Source: Komagataella phaffii GS115
Taxonomy: Eukaryota; Ascomycota; Pichiomycetes; Pichiales; Pichiaceae
NCBI RefSeq assembly: GCF_000027005.1
Contig: NC_012964.1
Span: 1-64,000 of the forward strand
DNA: 64,000 bases
Reading direction: 5' to 3'
The translations under genes and the position numbers were made by a program. Positions 32,786-42,993 of this stretch are shown here, piece by piece. The first letter of the stretch is position 1; every line of letters starts with the position of its first letter. The notes under the pieces are model-generated. The model searched no databases. It was given only the letters and a program-made list of their open reading frames with translations, and was not told the DNA's origin.

Positions 32786-34195
32786 TCATTGAACTTCACT
32801 GTAGCTTATTGGATTCTTAAGGTTGTTAATCGACGGAAGTGCTTTTTGACCACTGGCAACTAATTGTGTTTGATGGTACGAATCAGGTACAACTGTATTG
32901 CTTACAATGCTTTGAGGGTTTGTAGACCCGTTCATTCCAGGCAAAGGTGTGGCTACCAGCTTTCGCAAAGTCCCAGATCTACCAGTACGATCATTAGAGA
33001 ATAGAGTTGGTTGCTCTACTACTGGCAATTGTTGTGCAAGTGCAGCTTCGTTGGAGTTTCCTTTAGGCATTGCAACCATGTAGGTCTGTGGAAATTGTGA
33101 GCCATCGAACTGTGGATGAATCTGGGGTTGAGGATGCTGCTGAGGCTGTATAAATTGATGGCCTTGAGTGCTTGGAATTTGTTGGTACTGAGGAATCATA
33201 CCGTGTTGCATTGTGTTCACCTGTTGGTACTGAGTCTGCATGGGAGGACTGCTTTGGATATGCATTTGCTGATACTGTTGCATTTGGGCTGTGTGATTGT
33301 TCATGTTTTTCTGGGAGTTAGACATGGGCACTGGAACAGCTGTTGATGCTGAAGGGTACTGAGCGTAGTATGATTGGACGTTGAGGCTGTGCGTTTTCAT
33401 GGCTTGCTTGGCTTTACATGATGGACAGTTTTTCTTTGAAGATCTACGAGGAGTATACTTGTAACCAGGATATCGTTCGGCATGACGACGCTTTTCTTCT
33501 TCAGCAGATTTATTCCAGTAGGATTTTTCCTCAGGAGAAAGATTGCGCCAGCGACGTCCCAGCTCGCGGGAGACCTCTGGGTTTGTTCTAATAACATTTC
33601 CCTCCTCTAGAAGGGCCTGATGGTTCTTTTGCCGGAATAGAATAAATGCGTTGCGGGGTCTTGGAATTCGATTGGTACTATTTTTACAGGAGCATTTTTC
33701 ATAGAGCTTATTCTGGTCAATCTGAGGAGGTTGAGGTGGAGGTGGCGGAGCAGGTACCATCTGCGGATACACAAACTGAGTGCTCATACCTTGTGGATAT
33801 AATTGTCCGGGCATTTGGGGAACCGCCATCAACTGGGACGCAACTTGGGAGGCGACCTGCGACTCGGTACTGTAGTAATACTTTGGTTCCTCGGGGGGAT
33901 AGTTGGCACTAACGGTATGAAAGTTGGGACTACCGCTGGCTTTACCATTAGCGTTGTTGAAACTATTAGCATGACTACCAATGTTTCCGTTATTGGATTC
34001 GTCATTGTTATTATGAACAGAAGTTAAAGGAGTGCTAGCTGAGGAGCTATGTTTCGCCGTCGGAACCATCCCGTTTGTGGTTCCAACTGATGAGCCATTT
34101 TCGGAGGTGATCTCATTTTTCATGCCCATGGAGTTCATGGGCATGAGATGGCTGAGCGGAGGGAGGCTATTCGATACCTTGTCCTTCTCGTTCAT
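32786..34195 (-). CDS. HMG-box transcription repressor, ROX1-like
   Basis: 469 residues from the ATG at 34195. One HMG box lies at about 177-248: IPRPRNAFILFRQKNHQ, SRELGRRWRNLSPEEKSYW, then KRRHAERYPGYKYTPRR, which is the sequence-specific (MATA/Rox1) type. It is followed by a cysteine pair in NCPSCK. Flanking regions are low complexity: N-terminal S/N-rich, a proline run near 149-157, and a Q/H/P-rich C-terminal half. S. cerevisiae Rox1 represses hypoxic genes, while relatives such as Candida Rfg1 repress filamentation; which role applies here cannot be read off. An AACAAT (minus-strand ATTGTT, Rox1 core) occurs about 80 bp upstream, possible autoregulation. A TATATAAA-like element lies at 34269-34276. 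Confidence 0.85.
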   Translation of the reverse strand: MNEKDKVSNSLPPLSHLMPMNSMGMKNEITSENGSSVGTTNGMVPTAKHSSSASTPLTSVHNNNDESNNGNIGSHANSFNNANGKASGSPNFHTVSANYPPEEPKYYYSTESQVASQVASQLMAVPQMPGQLYPQGMSTQFVYPQMVPAPPPPPQPPQIDQNKLYEKCSCKNSTNRIPRPRNAFILFRQKNHQALLEEGNVIRTNPEVSRELGRRWRNLSPEEKSYWNKSAEEEKRRHAERYPGYKYTPRRSSKKNCPSCKAKQAMKTHSLNVQSYYAQYPSASTAVPVPMSNSQKNMNNHTAQMQQYQQMHIQSSPPMQTQYQQVNTMQHGMIPQYQQIPSTQGHQFIQPQQHPQPQIHPQFDGSQFPQTYMVAMPKGNSNEAALAQQLPVVEQPTLFSNDRTGRSGTLRKLVATPLPGMNGSTNPQSIVSNTVVPDSYHQTQLVASGQKALPSINNLKNPISYSEVQ

Positions 34196-37100
34196 CTTCA
34201 AATGGAATATGCGGATATGCAAATATGTAAGAAAAAGAGTTTGGAGGAGGATGAAGGAATGAATGTGCTATATAAACAATTATGTATGATGCATGTGTGT
34301 TTTGTTGAATCAACAACCGTCGTTTCTTTTTCTGAAATGTTTACTGCGATTTAGACGTATACTGCATGAAGTGTTTGCTATGCGCCAAAGAATTGAGGAG
34401 ACGTTATGCATTAAAAATGCATATTTCTGATTTAGGCAATATATGTGGGTTGCTATTGGCCAGGCAATTCTAAGCAAAAAAAAAACTTGCTTTACAGTTT
34501 TTCTTCAATAGATAAGTTGAAGAGAAGTTTCATAGACAATGTAACTAATATTATATCATTTTTCAGTCAAAGAAGATGGGGTAGTGAAGCTGATTTGATT
34601 TGTCTGGTACCATCGCACCCCCTGGGATTTAGCACCTGACACAATAGCCTTGCACATTAATCTTGGTAGAGGCTGCATTATTGTTGTATCATACAGGTAC
34701 CTTTATGCAAAGTTATGTATACTAAGCAACTACGGTTTAAACGAGGTGAGGAATGCTAGATAATAATTATGAGAAAAAAAAACAAAAATCTTGGATGTTG
34801 CTTGCCCTTCTTCGAGAATAATGCTAAGCAGTGTCACATCATGTATGAGGTAACATCTGTGCATATTGATGTTCCTTTGGTACCAATTTCCTAAGGGGAA
34901 CAGATGCGCACTACGATAATTTGCTCAAGTGAATACCACAATTCTTGTCCCAATTTCGTGACAGTTCTTCGAAATGAACATTTCTTAAAAGCGAACATTT
35001 GTGAGTATTGGTTTGATAGCTTTTTCCTTCGGATTTCGCCATTTTTTCAATTTTTGATGCGCAGATGAACCCTCCCGAGGCCCACGGCAAGTGAAAATTA
35101 CATCATGATCGAAATTGCTCAATCCAGCAACTCAATATACATTATGCATATACCACAGAATCACTAATGCGTTGCCCGCGAATTACTTTGTTCAAATGAG
35201 AAGAGTGAGGCTCATTTCAGTGGATATCTCGGACTTAGAGATGTTTTTCGTTCACTTGCTAAACAATAGGTGCTTTAATCTGTCCCAGGAAAAGCAATTG
35301 TGTTTACTCGATTGTCGTGGGAAAGACTTTTTCTTTTGATAGTAGAGCAAAGGAATGCGCACCCTCGCGCAAGTGGCATTCACATAATGCAGTTACTCTC
35401 GCATGTTGTTTTGTAATCGAACGAAAGTGCCAATGCAGTTCCTTCAATCTAGCCAATTTACCGATTGTTAGAGCAGCAAAAGAGTGGTACTATTGCTCTC
35501 CGACTTGAAATTGACCACTACAATATGTCTTCTTAACGCATTGGTTACTGGATCGGTCTCGACTCGTAATGTTTAATTCCGTTTGAATTAACCTGCATTC
35601 AACAAAAATGCCTTCTGAATGAATGACCAGTCCTCAACATGTAATTCATGCCGCCGAGAATTCCAAAGGAGGCAAATTCCAAATAGACCAAATGATCGCC
35701 GCCATTCTTGAATAATCTTAGCTAAGCCTTGTAGCGGGCAGGACTTTCTGACCTAAGTTACTAAATCAAATGTATGGCGTCACGTAGCCCCGGCGTCCTC
35801 CGGTTCGCAGGACCCAAAGCCTTCAAACAAGCTTAAGTTTCTTTGAAGAACTTTTGTTTAGAAAGGTATCTCATCTATTCTCCTATGATCCGTGCTGGGC
35901 AGTCAATCTTCTTGTATGCCAGGTTGTCATCTAAAAATAAACAGGTATCCCACTCCAGTAGACACTTGATCTGGTTCAAATTCAGAAAAGGTGACAGCAG
36001 ACATTGTTGATTTCTTCAGAATACTCTCCAGTATAGCCTCTGCAAGAAGAGATGAATCTCTGGATGCAATAGTTAGCTGTAGAGCCTTGTGTTTGAACAA
36101 CCTTGAGGCCATCTGTGTTGAGCAAGGCTGATAAAATTCAGGAACATACCCAAAGCTTGGCACTGTCACGTAGGTCCACTATTTTTGACCGCTACCAAGT
36201 CTCCTTGATAAAGCCCTTCGTTCATGGTCCTTTGAGGCCTTAGTGACTCGTTTGAACTTGAGTTCCTATCCTTACTGGAGTGAAAAAAAGCCAAGTGTCC
36301 AGTGGATCAGTTTTGCCGAGAACGAAACTTGAGCAAATACTTCGCCCACATATTGCAGACGTATATTGAGGCAAATATCACACTAACAACATTTTTACGA
36401 TCCATCTAAACCTCCAGGCTATCCTTATGGCAACTGGTTGGACGATGAAGACACCTTGGAGACTCTCTTGGCGATAATATCAAGCTGATCATTGTATCAC
36501 GGTGATTAAACTTGAACCTATCACTTTGCAAAGTTGTTTCTGACTTGAATGAAGCTTTGTCCAATCCAAGCTAAGACAAAATCCAACAATACATCTGCGT
36601 AGCAATCTTGTCATGGAACACTTTCAGAGTTAGATCCATCAAACGGTTGGCAAATGTGATTCTGTTTGAGTGACTTCTTTCAGCAATAGCTTCTCATCTT
36701 ATAAGATCAAAAAGGATCTATACCTGTGGAATCTCAAAAATAGTTTGAATACCCTCCACATCTTGCTGCTTTTTGCAAGGATGCTACGTATAGGGAAGAA
36801 ACTAAGAACCTCCAATTGGGTTATAGGAATACAACCTTCCTTGGATATTGTGACTTCAAAGAACAGCTGCCCTTTCAAAAATCGTGCACAGCTTCATTCT
36901 CCTTTCTAAAAAGGAAACATCTCATTCCAGTCAGTATGCTATTGTGTCCAGATACTGCTATGAGTATTTACTACGTTGATACCACCTGTAGAAGAAGAGA
37001 AGATAGGTGAAGAGTTTTCATCGCTGAATGCCACTTCACACTATGTGTACAACGAAGTAAGTCTCCTAGGTATGAATGACCATTCAGTTTTACGTCGAAT

Positions 37101-38469
37101 TCTGACAGTGGACAGCTCTTCTCAAGAGGTTTCCCTAAAAGAAACCCAAAATAACAACCTTCATGGGTTTCAACAGTCATAGTCTCCCAATAATGACTAC
37201 TGTTCAGTATTCAAAAGAATGTGCTACACCCAACAGCTGCGCAACAACTTGAACTTTGAATTTTTCCTTCAACAGCCGATAAAATGCTGAATTTCTGGGG
37301 TGTGGGTGTCGTCCAAGAAATGCTGAGATCACAGGACAGATTTTAAGGGCAACGACAACATCCTCAAGAGCCAGGTTATTGATACAACAGCACGACATTC
37401 ACAGCTAGAGCAACACGAAGCTTTAGAACGTGTTCTGGGCTCTTAATTAGGATCTTCATACCAAACATGGTCGTCCTCTTTGCTTTCTTCCTACAAATCA
37501 GATCGTGGCCTCAACATTCATGGACATGACTTTTCTGTATTTGGGTTGATATTCCCAATGAATTGATCTGCCAACAACAAAACGTGATCTTGCTATACCT
37601 GAAATGTTGGGCAACCAGCAATAGCTAGCAAAAATGGATCTGGCTATATCGCATTCAGTTTTATCTCCTATTAAAAAGTTACTGAAGTCAAGGATAAATT
37701 GTGTGACGCATCACAGCGTATCACCTGCCTTGCCGTTGCATCTCAGCCCCTAGGGTGGTTCCAGAAAGATGCATGACGGCTAGACTGAAAGTTGCTTCCA
37801 CAGAAAGCATATGGAACGGAACGGTTACAAATTTGACGACTCGAAAACCCTGTGAGCCATCAATGCAGGATTTCTAAACGAGCCTGTAAATCAGCAATCT
37901 CAAACCAAGGACAGAACACCAAAAGCTACCAGCGTCCAAACTCACCTTTTTGTAATGCGACAATCAATTTAGAAAGATCGCAGGCTTCTGCTTTAACCTT
38001 CCAAAACTCCCCTGCTTTTGCTCTCATAGTCTTACGAAGAGTCAAAGTGCGGCAGAAATGATTCCAAAAGAGGGTGAATGGGACCCATATATGGGAAGGC
38101 GAGAATAGGTCAGAATCATCACCGACACAGGTCTCAACGTTAAATAAGGAAGTCAATCACTTTCGGACAGCCTCTGCTCAATGACTCAGAGGAATGTAGT
38201 AAATATTACACTGCATCGAAGAGAAAGAAAGGCGAATTGCTGATGTTAGAACAACTGTGAGAACGACAGAAAAAGAGGGTGGAATCACCTCCTGGAATAG
38301 TGGGGGACTAAAGAAGAAAGTTCAAGCATAGTTTACACTCTAGGGCTGCACGATCTACTAACGACAAGATTAAGATGATAAAAGGTGTAACAAGAAAACA
38401 AGAGCATCGTAACACGCGGCAGAAAATCTGAGGAATGCAATATCTATTGATGTATAGGCGTAGGCCGTG
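34196..38469. other. Long gene-poor stretch with a possible decayed gene
   Basis: About 4.3 kb. From roughly 35927 to 38156 the minus strand shows a series of short protein-like frames in different phases (LTIASRDSSLLAEAILESILKK; LALEDVVVALKICP; KAGEFWKVKAEACDLSK). This could be one gene broken by stops and shifts; the family is not recognised. The rest (34196-35900) holds the ROX1-like promoter and nothing else that I could support. Confidence 0.35.
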
Positions 38470-39260
38470 TTATTTGAAACATCTAATGATAGACTTGACA
38501 ACTCTGACAACCAGCTTCCAATCGATGGAGGAGCCTGAAGAGGCAGATTGCTGTTGTGGTGCTGATTGTTGCTGTTGTTGGTTGTAAACCCCAGTAGGAA
38601 TAGCATGGGATTGGGCGTACTGAGGCTCCGACGACTGTTGGCCCCAAGACGCAGGTATCCGTGAAGGTTCACTTAAGTCAACTTCTATGACTCCTGCATT
38701 CTTCTTGGAAACCTCATGATGAAGCCCAGCCTCCTCACACAACTTTTCAACAGCAGGCTTTAGTTTGGCTACTCCATCAGTAGAATGATTTCCTTTACCA
38801 ACAATAATGCTCAAACGCTTTTCCCCACGCTGTACAGCGGCACTGATTCTTTGTTTGACAATGTACTCAGCTTCTCTCACATAGAGTCCGTGCAAATCGA
38901 TTTCGTGGTCCTCGCTGTCAGCATTATTCTCGACAAATACATACTCTGCAGCTTGACGGTTGTATTGGTCCGCCTGTGCCAGATACTCCTTAGCTTTTAC
39001 AGACAGCTGGTGGGCTCGTTCCCCATCACCAGACTGATATGCCTCCTGGGACTGCTTAGACAGCTCGGTTCTTCTTTTATGCGCCTGATCTGCCAAACCC
39101 CTTAACCTAACATACTCCTTATCTGAGGAGTGATTGTAGTCAACTTGACCATCGGCTATGGACGGTTAGTATCTAACACTGAAGCCAAAGATGGCTACAC
39201 AAATTACTTACGTGATACATATATATCAGGACGGTTCCCTACAACTGGAGCGACACTCAT
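38470..39260 (-). CDS. DUF1771 and Smr-domain protein (YPL199C type), one intron
   Basis: Spliced from two exons on the minus strand: 39260-39212 (49 nt) and 39155-38470. The 56-nt intron has donor GTAAGT, branch point TACTAAC and acceptor TAG; splicing gives 244 residues starting MSVAPVVGNRPDIYVS, close to the 240 of YPL199C. Next comes a DUF1771 helix pair (RTELSKQSQEAYQSGDGERAHQLSVKAKEY), then an Smr domain with EIDLHGLYVREAE and the IIVGKGNHS loop. The end is Q-rich and hydrophobic. Smr domains bind or cleave nucleic acid; yeast relatives are linked to mRNA surveillance, but the function of this one is not established. It is divergent from RPL7 with about 600 bp between them. Confidence 0.9.
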
Positions 39261-39876
39261 CAGCCTTGGATGAAAGCAAGATGTCGATTAATGAATGTTC
39301 AACTGTAGGAAGACCAAAACACTATTGTCGCGCGAAATATCCATTCCGTACTAAGATTCACTAGCAGCAGCGTTGGAGTACTAATTCCGTTTTGATGCTT
39401 GCATTATAATGAAATAGTTTCAAGAAGGATTTTAACGACTTCTTACGAACGCAACAATCTGCAAGGCGCTATGAGGTATTTTAACACGTAGATTAGGATT
39501 TATTTTGCTAGTTACGGGGGAGATATCATTAGTTGAAGCTCGAAAGGAAGGATGCCTAGAAGCGCAAGTCGTAATTACCTGACGGTGCGGAAGACCTGGC
39601 GTTAAGTTTGAAGAAGCATCCTAATTTGTCGTCCCACATTGTTTGTGTGATCCTGTAAGTGAATACCTGGCTACGATCACTTTCTCAGGTCAAAATCTCC
39701 TCTATGGTGTTGCCCTAGAGCAAATCACATGATATATTTTGTTCTTTTTTTTTTTCCCTTTTATCTCGTTCCACGCCCATTTTTTTTGTGTTCGCGCGCT
39801 CTCCTCCTCCATCCTGAAAAATTTGTTCAATCTTTTACCTGATATTCTTTCCCGTATACCAACCTATTCACACAAA
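39261..39876. promoter_or_regulatory. Divergent promoter region of the Smr-domain gene and RPL7
   Basis: About 615 bp between two start codons. Next to RPL7 is a run of T and C (about 39741-39765) and a CGCGCG-containing TCTCC-rich stretch. Pyrimidine-rich tracts are common before ribosomal protein genes. I could not assign specific factor sites. Confidence 0.4.
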
Positions 39877-41054
39877 ATGACTCCAAGGTAAGTTAGGCAA
39901 CAAGAACCCTCAGTTCAAGAATGGTGACTCGATCACATCTTTGCCATTTCAAGATCAAGAAATAGCTGAAGTTTGTCGACCAGCTTTTGCAGTAAAGCTT
40001 ATGCTCTAACATGAGAAATATGTGGCCATGCCCAATTTCTTCTGTCGATCTCATTCTGCGAATGACGGTGTCAGTTCGTAGCTCTTCCCATACTAACAGT
40101 TTTTTCCAGAGTTCAGAAGCCAGAGACTTTAGTCAAGAAGGAGAAAGTCGATGAGAAGACTGCCCAAGTACAAGCCGAGTACGCTAAGGCTAAGGCTGCC
40201 GTAAGTACCACACCAAACTGGTCTAATAATTCCTTTTCATGCCTCAGAAGACCACCAGCAAGTATTTGCTGATGATACCAATATTCAATCGACTAGCTTT
40301 CGGGCAGTGTTGTCGTTTTGTTAACCATCTTTCGGGACTGAAAGTAAGCTGGTAGTCTGAGAAGTGGAATCGAAATTTGTAGATTGTCTGAAATTTTGTT
40401 TCTTTACTAACATCATGTTTCTAGTTGGACGAGGAGAAGAAGGCCATCATTTCCGAGAGAACTGCCAAGTACTACGAGGAGTATGAGGAAGCTGCTCGTG
40501 TTCTGGAGAAGGCTAAGAGCGACGCTGCTGCCTCTGGTTCATACTTTGTCGAGGCTGAGCCAAACTTGGTCCTTGTTGTTAGAATCAAGGGTATCAACAA
40601 GATTGCTCCAAAGCCAAGAAAGGTTTTGCAGTTGTTGAGACTTTTGCAAATCAACGCCGCTGTTTTCGTTAGAATCACTAAGGCCACTGCTGAGCTTTTG
40701 AGATTGGTTGAGCCATACGTCGCTTATGGTTACCCATCTCTGGAGACTGTTAGGGAGTTGATCTACAAGAGAGGATACGGTAAGCTTAACAAACAAAGAG
40801 TTCCTTTGACCGACAACGATATCATCGAGAAGGTTTTAGGTCAATACGGTATCATCTCCATTGAGGATTTGATCCACGAGATCTACACCGTTGGCCCAAA
40901 CTTCAAGCAAGCCAACAACTTCTTGTATCCATTCAGACTCTCCAACCCAGACGGTGGATGGGGTGTCAGAAGAAAGTTCTTCCACTACATTCAAGGTGGT
41001 GCTACTGGTAACAGAGAAGAGCACATCAACAGCTTGGTCAAGAAGATGAACTAA
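39877..41054 (+). CDS. RPL7: 60S ribosomal protein L7 (uL30), two introns
   Basis: Three exons: 39877-39887 (11 nt), 40110-40200 and 40425-41054. Both introns have donor GTAAGT and branch TACTAAC, with CAG or TAG acceptors. The joined frame encodes 243 residues beginning [14 protein letters not shown], similar to the 244 of yeast Rpl7. Diagnostic blocks are [41 protein letters not shown]-like [28 protein letters not shown] and GGWGVRRKF. It is a structural protein of the large subunit contacting 25S rRNA. Codon choice is biased to a few codons (AAG, GTT, TTG), as expected for a highly expressed gene. The two-intron layout matches S. cerevisiae RPL7A/B, and the second intron carries a snoRNA. 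Confidence 0.97.
40254..40353 (+). ncRNA. C/D-box snoRNA in RPL7 intron 2
   Basis: Inside the second RPL7 intron. A C box TGATGA lies at 40270-40275 and a D box CTGA at 40338-40341. An external stem ACCAGC (40254-40259) pairs with GCTGGT (40348-40353). The 14 nt just before the D box (40323-40336, AACCATCTTTCGGG) contain 13 nt complementary to a 25S rRNA segment that I remember as CCCGAAAGATGGT. By the D-box-plus-five rule the target would be the G after CCC. S. cerevisiae RPL7 introns also host C/D snoRNAs (snR39 and snR59), but their remembered target differs, so orthology is open. Confidence 0.65.
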
Positions 41055-41114
41055 ACATAGTCTTACCAATAAATAGGCCTTAATTTGATATGTATAACAC
41101 TATTGTTATCGCAT

Positions 41115-41558
41115 TTATTTTTGGGATATCCAATCGTTGAGTCCGTACTTGTTACGAGCTATCTCGATGGCGTAGAACTGTAGACGGACTACGAAAATAG
41201 TTCCTTCTTGGTCGTACTCTTTGGAACTGTCAGTTCTGAGCAAGGTTCCAAAATTGAAGTCGTCGATCTTTTCTTCAAAAGGTTTCATGAACTTTCTCCA
41301 TCTCTCTTTACCGCTCAGAGATTTCATTTCGTCCTCATTGATCTTGCTGGCATATTCTGGATTTTCAAACTCTGGAAAGTCCTTCAATAAAGCCTCAAAA
41401 ATCTCATCATCGTAAGGAGTAAGCTTGAGTTTTGTGCCAGGAATTTTGGTGAGAAGATTCCAGTAAGTTTCAGCTTGTGTCACTGCCTTGACAGCAAATT
41501 GCTTCTCAATATCGTCCAAATTTTCAGCTTCTTCGGCGTTAAAAGTACTTAAACTCAT
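41115..41558 (-). CDS. CHP1: PBDC1-family chaperone for eEF1A (YPL225W type)
   Basis: 147 residues from the ATG at 41558, matching the 146 of yeast YPL225W. The frame is open 36 codons further upstream, but the internal ATG gives the family-typical start. Recognisable blocks are DIEKQFAVKAVTQAETYWNLL, KLKLTPYDDEIF, RWRKFMKPFEEKI, DFNFGTLLRTDS and GTIFVVRLQFYAIEIARNK, all typical of the PBDC1 fold. The S. cerevisiae protein assists folding of translation elongation factor eEF1A on the ribosome. It converges on RPL7 with 60 bp between stop codons. The adjacency to an MMT1/2-like gene two genes away is also seen in S. cerevisiae (YPL225W beside YPL224C). Confidence 0.85.
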   Translation of the reverse strand: MSLSTFNAEEAENLDDIEKQFAVKAVTQAETYWNLLTKIPGTKLKLTPYDDEIFEALLKDFPEFENPEYASKINEDEMKSLSGKERWRKFMKPFEEKIDDFNFGTLLRTDSSKEYDQEGTIFVVRLQFYAIEIARNKYGLNDWISQK

Positions 41559-42105
41559 AGTTCTTCTGATCTGGTATGAATGGTGTACGGAAAAAGATGG
41601 AACATGAGAGTTTTTTGAAAATGTGGAGCCAGTCACGTGACCCAGTTTCAATACATAACCTCTCAAGTTGTGTAGCTCAATTAGAATTTACGACGGTTGG
41701 GGTCTAAGATCTGTTGATCAAAAGGTTTCCAAGTAGCAAGTGCTATCTACTGAACAGTGGAACCAAGGCAGTATGAATCTGCTTGCTGAAATCTTGAAAG
41801 CCTGATAATAAGCTGCTGAACAACGTTTGGTTCACTTTGAGTTCAGCTGCTTCGGTGCAAGGGTGACTACAGTTAATATTACGGACGCTCGTATGCTGGA
41901 ATGAAAGGTAGTCTTGTAAACATCATCAAAAGAATTGAAGAGGAGCTGAGTGTTTTGGTGAAGACAAGTTTAACCTTCGGTCCAAGATAGTTTCCACCTG
42001 GTGTAGAGACCACTGGATGCATGATACCGTTAGTAAGCGGCAAGAGACGGTTCACCAACCCTCCTATAACGCTCCATACCTGGTTGGTATTTTTTTGCAA
42101 TTTAC
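41559..42105. promoter_or_regulatory. Divergent promoter region of CHP1 and the MoCF-domain gene
   Basis: About 550 bp between start codons. A CACGTGA at 41634-41640 contains a CACGTG E-box (Cbf1 or Pho4 type) about 77 bp upstream of CHP1. No other site recognised. Confidence 0.4.
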
Positions 42106-42966
42106 ATGCTAAATAGCCTACGAAGAATGTCCATTAAGTCAGCAGGTTGTATAATCATCGGAGACGAAGTATTGAACTCCAAAATTACCGATACCAATTC
42201 CCGATTTTTCGCCAAGTATTGCTACGATCTGGGGGTTGATCTTAGAAAAATATCCATAATTTCTGATGAAGAAGATGAGATCATTGCCACGGTGAAAGAG
42301 TTTGACTCAAAGTTTGATTTCATTGTTACTTCTGGAGGGATTGGGCCCACACACGATGATATCACTTATTCTTCAATCGCAAAGGCCTATGGATTGAGCC
42401 TTAAGCATGATCAATTTGCCTACGACAAATGCCTGGAAAAGATTGGGGACAAAATTAAGTTTAACACTTTCACGCAGGAGCAGATTGACGCTAACTTGAG
42501 GATGTTTTTACTGCCCTATGATCCTAATGATTCCAATTTCGTTAAAACATACTACGCAAATGACCTTTGGGTGCCAATCGTGAATATCAACAACAAACTG
42601 AATATTCTACCAGGCATTCCTAGGCTATTTCAAGAACTACTGACGGATGGAATTACTCCCCATGTGAAGCCGTTTGTTCCCAAAACGAAGTTTCTGCAAT
42701 ACTATGTGGCAGCCCGACTTCCAGAATCTCAGGTAGCACCGTTGCTGGGCAGACTGCAAAAGGAAGTCATCGAGAAAGGGCTAAGTATCAAAATTGGAAG
42801 CTATCCTCATGTGGAAAAGAGAATCAATACCGTCTGCATTACTGGGAAGGAAGAGGAGAATGAGGTGATGCGACAGTTGGTCGCCACTACTATCGAAGAG
42901 TTAGGTGGAGAAGAAATCTCTAAAGAGGAAGAAGAGGGCCACAGCCATAGCCATATAAAAGAGTGA
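42106..42966 (+). CDS. MoCF/CinA-like domain protein (YMR178W type)
   Basis: 286 residues from 42106, or 279 from a second ATG at 42127. The N-terminal two-thirds is a molybdopterin-binding-like (MoCF/CinA) fold: AGCIIIGDEVLNSKITDTNSRF, FDFIVTSGGIGPTHDDITY and the ILPGIPRLFQELL block. Such domains occur in molybdenum-cofactor enzymes, CinA and as the FAD-hydrolysing half of some FAD synthases; budding yeast lacks molybdenum enzymes, so a flavin or nucleotide role is more likely, but it is unproven. The tail ends in a charged EEEEGHSHSHIKE stretch. The gene sits next to MMT1/2 and ECM5, as does YMR178W in S. cerevisiae. The stop codon is 27 bp from that of the converging MMT gene. Confidence 0.85.
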   Translation: MLNSLRRMSIKSAGCIIIGDEVLNSKITDTNSRFFAKYCYDLGVDLRKISIISDEEDEIIATVKEFDSKFDFIVTSGGIGPTHDDITYSSIAKAYGLSLKHDQFAYDKCLEKIGDKIKFNTFTQEQIDANLRMFLLPYDPNDSNFVKTYYANDLWVPIVNINNKLNILPGIPRLFQELLTDGITPHVKPFVPKTKFLQYYVAARLPESQVAPLLGRLQKEVIEKGLSIKIGSYPHVEKRINTVCITGKEEENEVMRQLVATTIEELGGEEISKEEEEGHSHSHIKE

Positions 42967-42993
42967 AAATAAAAATGTATTGGTATCTATAAA

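Noticed and set aside
39888..40109. A second snoRNA in RPL7 intron 1
   Set aside because: No acceptable C box (only ATGGTGA), and only a lone CTGA.
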